NCBI GenBank assembly: GCA_913775795.1
Contig: CAJYLT010000083.1
Span: 62,001 to 126,000, forward strand
DNA: 64,000 nt
Direction: 5' to 3'
Source: an uncultured Sphingomonas sp.
GTDB lineage: Bacteria > Pseudomonadota > Alphaproteobacteria > Sphingomonadales > Sphingomonadaceae
In this document: in pieces, positions 38,058 to 45,362 of the stretch
How positions within the stretch are numbered: position 1 is the stretch's first letter
Layout of the letters: each line of letters starts with the position of its first letter
Program-made: the position numbers and the translations under genes
Notes under the pieces: model-generated
The model's input: only the letters and a program-made list of their open reading frames with translations
Told to the model about the DNA's origin: nothing
The model's database searches: none

Positions 38058-39091
38058 CCAAGATCGACATGAGCTTTGCAGGACTTCCCGCCGCCGATGC
38101 GCGGCCGATGCTGGAGGGTGCGCGGGCGCCGGGCGGCTCCGGCGCGTTCGCCGGGTTCCTGCGTGCGGGCACGGGGATGGCGGAAGCCAAGGCCTTTACC
38201 GGCATCACCGGCGCCGAGGGCGGCTATGCCGTGCCGCGCGAGATCGACGTGCAGATCGATGCGGCACTGAAGGCGGCGAGCCCGATCCGCGCGCTCGCCA
38301 ACGTGGTGCAGGTGGGGTCGAACGGCTATCGCAAGCTGGTCACGACGGGCGGCACGCCGTCGGGCTGGGCGAGCGAGGGCGCCGCGCGGCCGGCGACCGC
38401 GACGCCGACATTCAACGAGATCGCGCCGCCGATGGGCGAGCTCTATGCCAATCCGGCGGCGAGCCAGGCGATGCTCGACGATGCGGGCTTCGACGTGGAA
38501 AGCTGGCTGGCGGGCGAGATCGCGATGGAGTTCGCCAAGGCCGAGGGCGCCGCGTTCATCAACGGCAACGGGGTGGACAAGCCCAAGGGGTTCCTGTCCC
38601 AGCCGACCGCCGCGACGGGGGATGCGGCGCGCGCCTTCGGGACGCTCCAGCATGTCGCGACGGGCACGGCGGGCGACTTCGGCGCGAATCCACAGGACAA
38701 GCTGATCGACCTCATTCAGTCGCTGCGGGCGCCGTACCGTCAGGGGGCGGCGTGGGTGATGAATGCCGCGACGCTGGCGCGCATCAGGAAGCTCAAGACC
38801 GCGGACGGCGCGTTCCTGTGGGTGCCGGGGCTGGTGGCGGGGCAGCCCGACACGCTGCTCGGCTATCCGGTGACCGAGGCCGAGGAAATGCCGGACATCG
38901 CCGCGGGCAGCCTGTCGATCGCGTTCGGCAACTTCAAGGCCGGCTATGTCATCGCCGAGCGCGGCGAGACGCAGATCCTGCGCGATCCCTATTCGAACAA
39001 GCCGTTCGTCCACTTCTACGCGACCAAGCGCGTGGGCGGCGCGGTGAGCAATTCGGAAGCGATCAAGCTGATGAAGTTCGCCGCGGCGTAA
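38054..39091 (+). CDS. HK97-fold major capsid protein (g5)
   Basis: GGYAVPREIDVQIDAALKAASPIRALANVVQVGSNGYRKLVTTGG...FINGNGVDKPKGFL...YPVTEAEEMPDIAAGSLSIAFGNFKAGYVIAER. Confidence 0.94.
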   Translation: MTKIDMSFAGLPAADARPMLEGARAPGGSGAFAGFLRAGTGMAEAKAFTGITGAEGGYAVPREIDVQIDAALKAASPIRALANVVQVGSNGYRKLVTTGGTPSGWASEGAARPATATPTFNEIAPPMGELYANPAASQAMLDDAGFDVESWLAGEIAMEFAKAEGAAFINGNGVDKPKGFLSQPTAATGDAARAFGTLQHVATGTAGDFGANPQDKLIDLIQSLRAPYRQGAAWVMNAATLARIRKLKTADGAFLWVPGLVAGQPDTLLGYPVTEAEEMPDIAAGSLSIAFGNFKAGYVIAERGETQILRDPYSNKPFVHFYATKRVGGAVSNSEAIKLMKFAAA

Positions 39092-39109
39092 GCGTCCCCT
39101 GAAGCCTCG

Positions 39110-39138
39110 CCCCCTCCCGTCGTGGAGGGGGTGTTTTT
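39110..39138 (+). terminator. Terminator-like hairpin directly after capsid gene
   Basis: CCCCCTCC-cgtcgt-GGAGGGGG followed by TGTTTTTT. Confidence 0.75.
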
Positions 39139-39153
39139 TGCGGGAGACGGGGG

Positions 39154-39669
39154 ATGGAAGAAGCGGATCGGGCCGCGGCGGTGGCCGCGGTCAGGGACTT
39201 GCTGCGGATTGGGTCGGCAGCCGAGGACGGGCTGCTCGGCGCGCTGGTGGGCGAGGCGTTCGACCTGGCCGAGCGGTTCACGGGCCAAGTGCTGATCGAG
39301 CGGGCGGTGAACGAGCGGATCGCGGCGGACGGGAACTGGCGGCGGCTGGCGGCGACGCCAGTGCGGGCGATTTCGGCGGTGAGTGCGGACGGCGTCGCGC
39401 TGCCGGGCGATGCCTATGCCGTGGACATCGACGGGGATGCGGATGGCTGGGTGCGGGTGAGCGGTTCGCCGCGGGTGGTGACGGTGGCGCTCACCGCAGG
39501 GCTGGCGAGCGGGTGGGGCGAGCTGCCGTCCGCCATTCGTGGCGGGATCGTGCGGCTGGCGGCGTTCCGCTTCGATGCGCGCGACGGCGGCGAGGCGGCA
39601 CCGGCGGCGGTGTCGGCCTTGTGGCGGCCGTATCGCCGGCTGCGGCTGGTCGAGGGGCGGCGGGCATGA
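39154..39669 (+). CDS. Head-tail connector protein (g6)
   Basis: Gp6-like: LLGALVGEAFDLAERFTGQVLIERAVNERI...PVRAISAVSADGVAL...PSAIRGGIVRLAAFRF. Confidence 0.82.
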   Translation: MEEADRAAAVAAVRDLLRIGSAAEDGLLGALVGEAFDLAERFTGQVLIERAVNERIAADGNWRRLAATPVRAISAVSADGVALPGDAYAVDIDGDADGWVRVSGSPRVVTVALTAGLASGWGELPSAIRGGIVRLAAFRFDARDGGEAAPAAVSALWRPYRRLRLVEGRRA

Positions 39670-39830
39670 CGGCGCGGATCAAGGGGATCGCCGAGCGGCG
39701 CGCCGAGGCGATGCGCGAGCGCGTCGCCGCGCTGATCGGCGGCACAGTCGAGGGCGAGACCGTGGTCGTCGAGCGGCGGGTGGGGGTGCTCGTGGGCGAC
39801 CTTCGCTGGGTGGCGGGGGCGCTGAAATGA
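39666..39830 (+). CDS. Very short protein at the g7 (head-closure) position
   Basis: MTARIKGIAERRAEAMRERVAALIGGTVEGETVVVERRVGVLVGDLRWVAGALK; ATGA overlaps on both sides. Confidence 0.6.
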   Translation: MTARIKGIAERRAEAMRERVAALIGGTVEGETVVVERRVGVLVGDLRWVAGALK

Positions 39831-40222
39831 GCGCGGTGCGGTTGCATGAGGCGATCGTGGCGGCGCTGCGGGCGTATCCGGTCGTGGCGGACGGGGTGAC
39901 GGCGGTGTTCGCCTCGCCGCCGGTGCGGTCGGCGGCGCCCTATGCGCTGGTGGCCGAGGCGGTGGTCGCCGACTGGTCGACCAAGGACGCTGCGGGGATC
40001 GAGGCGCGGGTGGCGGTCGAGCTGCACGACGCGCGCGAGGACGGCGCGGTGGTGCGCGCGCTGGCGGGCGCGGCGCGCGAGGCGATCGAGGCGATGGGCG
40101 GCGATTTGGGCGGCGGCTGGCGGATCGTCAGCCGGCTGTTCGTGCGCCAGCGCATCGTTCGCGCGAAGGGCGAGTGGGTGGCGAGCGTCGAGTTCCGGAT
40201 GCGGATGATGGTCGGGGTTTGA
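39827..40222 (+). CDS. DUF3168-family tail terminator-like protein (g8)
   Basis: LHEAIVAALRAYPVVADGVTAVFASPPVRSAAPYALVAEAVVADWSTKD. Confidence 0.82.
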   Translation: MSAVRLHEAIVAALRAYPVVADGVTAVFASPPVRSAAPYALVAEAVVADWSTKDAAGIEARVAVELHDAREDGAVVRALAGAAREAIEAMGGDLGGGWRIVSRLFVRQRIVRAKGEWVASVEFRMRMMVGV

Positions 40223-40261
40223 GGGGGCGTTGAGGACGGCGGCGGGCCGATCCACCCCCGG

Positions 40262-40282
40262 CCCCTCCCTTCCAGGGAGGGG
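40262..40282. repeat. Single hairpin of CCCCTCCCT repeat family
   Basis: CCCCTCCCT-tcc-AGGGAGGGG perfect inverted repeat. Confidence 0.75.
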
Positions 40283-40302
40283 AGGAGCGAGGGAGACTGC
40301 AA

Positions 40303-40710
40303 ATGGCGGCGGAGAAGGGAAGTGCGTTCCTGCTCAAGGTCGGGAACGGGGCGGTGCCGGTGGTCTATGTGACGGTGGCGGGGCTGAGGACCACGCAATT
40401 GTCGATCAACGGTGAGGCGGTGGCGATCACGTCGAAGGATTCGGGCGGGTGGCGCGAGCTGCTTTCCGGCGCCGGCGTGCGGCACGTCAGCGTGGCGGCG
40501 GCGGGGATCTTCACCGGGTCGGCGGCGGAGGGGCGGATCAAGGCGAGCGCGCTTGCTGGCACGATCGACGACTATCGGCTGAGCTTCGAGAGCGGCGAGA
40601 CGATGACCGGGCGGTTCCTGGTCACGCGGCTGGACTATGCTGGCGATGTGGGCGGCGAGCGCAGCTATACGCTGGCGCTGGAGAGTTCCGGCGCGGTGGT
40701 AAGCGCGTGA
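40303..40710 (+). CDS. Phage major tail tube protein (g9)
   Basis: GSAFLLKVGNGAVPVVYVTVAGLRTTQLSINGEAVAITSKDSGGWRELLSGAGVRHVSVAAAGIFTGSAAE. Confidence 0.87.
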   Translation: MAAEKGSAFLLKVGNGAVPVVYVTVAGLRTTQLSINGEAVAITSKDSGGWRELLSGAGVRHVSVAAAGIFTGSAAEGRIKASALAGTIDDYRLSFESGETMTGRFLVTRLDYAGDVGGERSYTLALESSGAVVSA

Positions 40711-41006
40711 ATGCCGCGAGAGGCGAGGCGTCGATCCGGGTGAACGGGGAGACGCTGGCGCTGCGGCCGAGCTTTGCCGCATTGGTGGCGGCGGAGGGAG
40801 AACTGGGGCCGCTGTTCGAGCTGGTCGAGCGGGCGGTGGCGGGGCGGCTGGGGCTAGGCGAGATGGTAGGGCTGTTCTGGCACTGCCTGAAGGATCCCGC
40901 GCCGATGCCGCGCGAGGCGTTTGCCGAGGGGGTGGCGGCGGGCGGGCTTGCCGCGGCGACGCCGGCGCTGAAGGTGCTGCTCGGACAGATCCTGGCGGGG
41001 CGATGA
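40707..41006 (+). CDS. GTA gp10-family protein
   Basis: GEASIRVNGETLALRPSFAALVAAEGELGPLFELVERAVAGRLGLGEMVGLFWHCL; GTG start in stop overlap. Confidence 0.8.
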   Translation: MNAARGEASIRVNGETLALRPSFAALVAAEGELGPLFELVERAVAGRLGLGEMVGLFWHCLKDPAPMPREAFAEGVAAGGLAAATPALKVLLGQILAGR

Positions 41007-41194
41007 TGTTCTCGGAATCCGCCGTGCGGCTGGCGGGGATGGCGGGGGTGGCGTTCGGGTGGTCGCCCGATGCCTTTTGGGCCGCGACGCCGGCCGAACT
41101 GTCGGCACTGGTTCGGGTGCTCGCGGGTGACGAGGGGCCGGTCGCCGATGCGGGCGACCTCAAGCGACTGATGGAGGCGTTTCCCGATGGATGA
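41003..41194 (+). CDS. Phage tail assembly chaperone (TIGR02216-like, g10.1)
   Basis: RLAGMAGVAFGWSPDAFWAATPAELSALV. Confidence 0.82.
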   Translation: MMFSESAVRLAGMAGVAFGWSPDAFWAATPAELSALVRVLAGDEGPVADAGDLKRLMEAFPDG

Positions 41195-41756
41195 GGAAAT
41201 CGAGCGGCTGGTAGTGCGCGTCCGTGCCGATACGGGCGCGTTCGCGCGCGACGTGGCGGCGATGCGCGAGAGCCTGGAAGGGCCGATGGAGGCGGGGGCG
41301 GCGCGCGCGGGGCGGGCGATCGACACGACGCTGTCGCGGGCGATCCGGACGGGCAAGCTGGGGTTCGAGGACCTCGGCCGGATCGCGACGGCGGTGCTGG
41401 GCGAGATCGCGGCGAGTGCGGTGCAGGGCGGGCTGGGCGCGCTGCTGGGCGGGTCGAAGGGTGGGGGCGGCGCGGGGCTGCTCTCGGCGCTGGCGAGCGT
41501 GCTCGGCGGGGCGCCGGGGCGGGCGACCGGCGGGCCGGTGTCGCCGGGGCGACCATATTGGGTGGGCGAGCGCGGGCCGGAGCTGTTCGTGCCGACGAGT
41601 GCGGGGCGGGTCGAGGCGAACGGTGCGGGCGGCGGGCGGGCGGTGCGCATCGCGATCACCGTCAATGCGCGCGGGGGTGAGGCGCCGGCGGCGCTGGCAC
41701 AGTCGAGCCGGCAGGTGGCGCGGGCGGTGCGCGCGGCGCTGGCGAGCGGGGATTGA
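41187..41756 (+). CDS. Short tail tape measure protein (g11)
   Basis: LVVRVRADTGAFARDVAAMRESLEGPMEAGAARAGRAIDTTL...ATGGPVSPGRPYWVGERGPELFVPTSAGRV. Confidence 0.85.
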   Translation: MDEEIERLVVRVRADTGAFARDVAAMRESLEGPMEAGAARAGRAIDTTLSRAIRTGKLGFEDLGRIATAVLGEIAASAVQGGLGALLGGSKGGGGAGLLSALASVLGGAPGRATGGPVSPGRPYWVGERGPELFVPTSAGRVEANGAGGGRAVRIAITVNARGGEAPAALAQSSRQVARAVRAALASGD

Positions 41757-41770
41757 GGGACCGGCGCATT

Positions 41771-41883
41771 CCTTCTCCCCTCCCTGGAAGGGAGGGGGCG
41801 GGGGTGGGTTCGCTCGTTGCTTGGCGGGCGGCTTGCGATGCGGGAGCCAACCCACCCCTAACCCCTCCCTTCCAGGGAGGGGA
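41771..41883. repeat. Paired-hairpin element of CCCCTCCCT repeat family
   Basis: CCCCTCCCT/AGGGAGGGG hairpins at 41777-41798 and 41862-41882 flanking GGGGTGGGTT...AACCCACCCC inner inverted repeat. Confidence 0.82.
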
Positions 41884-41901
41884 ATTGGTTGGAGAAAGAT
41901 C

Positions 41902-44178
41902 ATGGGGCATTGGCTGGCGGCTGCGCGGAGCGTGCAGGCGACGGGGCATCTGACGCGCTTCGATCCGCGGTTCTGGACGGTGGATTTCCCGCGGCCGATG
42001 ATGGCGAGCGTGGTCACGACCGCGCATGACGCGTTGCGGGTCGATGCGGTGTTTTACCGCAAGGGCGATCTGGCGGGGCTGATCTGGGACAGCGTCGATC
42101 GCTGGGATCATCCGCTGACGAGCTACGACACCGATCGCGACTATCGCGGGTGCGTGCTGTCGTTCCGGTGGCGGTCGGGCGGGGTGGTGGCGCTGGATGC
42201 GATCGACGGCCCGACGCTGACGATCGAGGGGCGGGGTGCCGATGGCGCGGCGCGGGCCTGGTACGTGCGACTTTGGAACTATGCCGAGGGCTCGCCCGAG
42301 GATGCGCGGGTAACGATCGACTACGATGCGGTCGTCGGCGGGTTCGAGCTACCCGGTGAGGCCGATCCGGTGTTCGCGGGCGATATCGACCGGATGTTCG
42401 TGTCGCTGGTGCCGCCGGGTTACGAGGCCGGGAGCGAGGCGCCGATCGGGCCGGTCGAGGGGTGGGCCGAGCTCACCGACATGACCTGTACCGGTCCGCG
42501 ATCGGTGCTGACGGTCGGCGAGTGCATCGTGCCCGAGCATCGCCTCCGCATCGCGACGGGCTATGACGACGCGTACAACCAGACGCCCGCGCGGGTGATG
42601 CGGAACATCGAGTTGCTGGGCTATCGCGGGGCCATCAACCACTATGTCGGGATGAGCCACTATTTCCGGCTCGAGCATGTGGCGGGCGGGCTGTTCGCGA
42701 GCCTGAGCGGGGGCGCGCTCAATGCGCCGTGCCTTGCCTGGCATCGCGATTTCACGGCGCTGGCGAAGGCGAGCGGGCGGTCGGTGATCTGGTCGCTGAG
42801 CTACGAACTGTTCGACGCGCATTGCTGGGGCGACTGGAAGCAGCGGGCGGCGGACGGCAGCCCGGCGCTGACCGGGTGGGTGCCGCCCTCGACGCTGCTG
42901 AGCCCGGCGCATGCGGGGGCGATGGCCTATCTGCGCGCGGTGGCGCAGGCGTTTGCGGGGATCGCGGTCGCGGCGGGGCTCGAGATGCGGTTTCAGGTCG
43001 GCGAGCCGTGGTGGTGGGTGCGCGCGGATGGGACGCCGTGCCTGTACGATGATGCGGCCAAGGCGGCGTTCGGGGGCGATCCGCCGGTGATCGCGAGTTT
43101 GAAGGCGACGCTGAATGCCGGGGAGCGCACGCTGCTGGATGCGGCGGGGGCGATGCTGGCGGCGTCGACGGCGGCGCTGTGCGCAAGCGTGCGCGAGGTG
43201 GCGCCGGGGGCGGAGACGCTGTTGCTCGCCTATCTGCCGACGATCCTCGATGCGGCAATGCCCGAGGCGAAGCGGGCCAACCTGCCTATGGGGTGGGCGA
43301 GCCCGGCGTTCGATACGCTCCAGCTTGAGGATTACGACTGGGCGGCGACGGGCAATGTCGGGGCGAGCGCGCGGGGTGCGGCAGCGGCGACCGCGCGGCT
43401 GGGGTATCCGGCGGCGCGTCAGCATTACCTGGCGGGGTTCGTGCTGCGCGCCGATCAGGCGGACCAGTGGCATGCGATCGCCGCGGCGGTCGAGGCCGGG
43501 CGGGCGCGGGGGGTGGCCGAGACGTTCGTCTGGGCGCTCCCGCAGGTGCTGCGCGACGGCTTCGTGCATTTCGATGAGGAGGAGAGCGACGTGCAGGCGT
43601 TCGACGATGTGCGCTTTCCGCTGGCGCTGGGGCGCGAGGCGGAAGTGATGCCCGAAACCTCGACCGCGATCCTGACGAGCGGCGGGGGGCATGAGCGGCG
43701 CAGCGTCGCCTGGGCGGCGGCGCGGACGCGGTACGATGTCGGGGTGGGCGTGCGGTCCGAGGCGGACATCGCCGTGCTGCTCGACTTTTTTCGCGCGCGG
43801 ATGGGGCCGGCGCGGGGGTTCCGGTTGCAGGACCCGTTCGATCATCGCGGGGTGGGCGAGGCGATCGGGACGGGCGGCGGGCTAGCCATGCGCTTCGCGC
43901 TCGTCCGCCGATATGGCGAGAGCGTGCGGCGGATCACCCGGCCGGTGGCGGGGACGGTCGAGGTGCGTGTGGACGGCGCGGTCGTGGCGGGCTGGACCCT
44001 CGATCCCGGCGGGTGGGTGACGTTCGACGTGCCGCCGGCCGCGGGGGCGGCGATCACCGCGAGCTTCGACTTCGACGTGCCGGTGCGGTTCGCCGAGGAC
44101 CGGCTGAGCGTCGCGCGGGCGACGTTCCTGGCGGGTGAGGCGCCGTCGGTGCCGCTGATCGAGGTGCGGGAGGCATGA
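41902..44178 (+). CDS. DUF2460 (g12) distal tail protein fused to large N-terminal tail-sheath/TIM-barrel-like domain
   Basis: C-terminal DUF2460: FPLALGREAEVMPETSTAILTSGGGHERRSVAWAAARTRYDVGVGVRSEADIAVLLDFFRARMGPARGFRLQDPFDH; ~550-aa N-terminal extension. Confidence 0.83.
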   Translation: MGHWLAAARSVQATGHLTRFDPRFWTVDFPRPMMASVVTTAHDALRVDAVFYRKGDLAGLIWDSVDRWDHPLTSYDTDRDYRGCVLSFRWRSGGVVALDAIDGPTLTIEGRGADGAARAWYVRLWNYAEGSPEDARVTIDYDAVVGGFELPGEADPVFAGDIDRMFVSLVPPGYEAGSEAPIGPVEGWAELTDMTCTGPRSVLTVGECIVPEHRLRIATGYDDAYNQTPARVMRNIELLGYRGAINHYVGMSHYFRLEHVAGGLFASLSGGALNAPCLAWHRDFTALAKASGRSVIWSLSYELFDAHCWGDWKQRAADGSPALTGWVPPSTLLSPAHAGAMAYLRAVAQAFAGIAVAAGLEMRFQVGEPWWWVRADGTPCLYDDAAKAAFGGDPPVIASLKATLNAGERTLLDAAGAMLAASTAALCASVREVAPGAETLLLAYLPTILDAAMPEAKRANLPMGWASPAFDTLQLEDYDWAATGNVGASARGAAAATARLGYPAARQHYLAGFVLRADQADQWHAIAAAVEAGRARGVAETFVWALPQVLRDGFVHFDEEESDVQAFDDVRFPLALGREAEVMPETSTAILTSGGGHERRSVAWAAARTRYDVGVGVRSEADIAVLLDFFRARMGPARGFRLQDPFDHRGVGEAIGTGGGLAMRFALVRRYGESVRRITRPVAGTVEVRVDGAVVAGWTLDPGGWVTFDVPPAAGAAITASFDFDVPVRFAEDRLSVARATFLAGEAPSVPLIEVREA

Positions 44179-44984
44179 GCTGGCTGAGCGAAGCTTGCGC
44201 CACCATCGCCTTTTGCTGGCGGGTCGAGCGGCGCGACGGGGTGGCGATCGGGCTGACCAGCCACGACCACGACCTCGTCATCGACGGGATCGTCCACCGG
44301 GCGGCGCCGGGGATCAGTCCCTCTGCGATCAAGCGGTCGGACGGGCTGGAGGCGGACAGCATGGACGTGACGGGCGCGCTGACCCACGACGCGATCGGGG
44401 AGCGCGATCTGGTGGCCGGGCGCTGGGACGGGGCGCGGGTGGCGGTCAGCGCGGTCGACTGGACGGACGTTACCAATCGGGTGGGGCTGGGCGAGGGGAC
44501 GATCGGGGCGATCGAGACTTCGGACGGCGGCTTTACCGCCGAGCTGCGCGGCGTGACGGCGGCGTTCGATGCGCCGGTGTGCGAAGTGACCGCGCCCGAA
44601 TGCCGCGCCGAGCTGGGCGATGCGCGCTGCCGCGTGGCGATGGCGGGGCGACGGCGGATCGTGCGGGTGGTGGCGGTCGACGGGCAGGCGCTCACCGTCG
44701 ATGCCGGCGAGCCAAGCGCGAATGCGTACGGAAGCGGACGGCTGCGCTGGCTGGACGGCGCCAATTCGGGGCTGGAGTCGGCGATCGACCGGAGCGACGG
44801 CGCGGCCGTGGTCCTGCGCGAGTTGCCGCGGCTGCCGGTTTCGGCGGGCGACCGCTGCGAGCTGATCGAGGGATGCGACAAGCGGCTGGAGACCTGTGCG
44901 ACGCGGTACGCGAACGCGGCGAACTTTCGCGGCGAGCCGTTCCTGCCGGGGATCGACCTTTTGACGCGCTATCCGGGCGCATGA
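44175..44984 (+). CDS. DUF2163 baseplate hub-like protein (g13)
   Basis: CWRVERRDGVAIGLTSHDHDLVIDGIVHRAAPGI...CRAELGDARCRV...FRGEPFLPGIDLLTRYPGA. Confidence 0.88.
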   Translation: MSWLSEACATIAFCWRVERRDGVAIGLTSHDHDLVIDGIVHRAAPGISPSAIKRSDGLEADSMDVTGALTHDAIGERDLVAGRWDGARVAVSAVDWTDVTNRVGLGEGTIGAIETSDGGFTAELRGVTAAFDAPVCEVTAPECRAELGDARCRVAMAGRRRIVRVVAVDGQALTVDAGEPSANAYGSGRLRWLDGANSGLESAIDRSDGAAVVLRELPRLPVSAGDRCELIEGCDKRLETCATRYANAANFRGEPFLPGIDLLTRYPGA

Positions 44985-45361
44985 GGCACGGTGAGGTGGC
45001 GGCGGAGGCCGCGCGGGCGTTGGTCGGCGCGCCCTTTCGCCTGCACGGGCGCGATCCGGCGACGGGGCTCGACTGTGTGGGTGTAGCGGCAGTCGCGCTG
45101 GGGCGAGCGGCGCCGCGCGACTATGCGGTGCGGACGGGGGATGCCGACCGGGCGGCGACCTGGATCGCGGCGGCGGGGCTGGCGCGTGTCGCCGAGGGGC
45201 GGCCGGGCGACGTGGTGCTGATGCGCACCGGCCCGGGCCAGCTTCATCTGGGAGTGCTGACGGCGAGCGGGATGGTCCACGCCGACGCGGCCCTGCGCCG
45301 CGTGGTCGAGCGGCCAGGGCCGCCGGCATGGCCGGTTCTGGGCTGTTTTCGGGGGGAATGA
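44981..45361 (+). CDS. NlpC/P60-family peptidase (g14)
   Basis: ARALVGAPFRLHGRDPATGLDCVGVAAVALG; GQLHLGVLT. Confidence 0.88.
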   Translation: MRHGEVAAEAARALVGAPFRLHGRDPATGLDCVGVAAVALGRAAPRDYAVRTGDADRAATWIAAAGLARVAEGRPGDVVLMRTGPGQLHLGVLTASGMVHADAALRRVVERPGPPAWPVLGCFRGE

Positions 45362-45362
45362 C

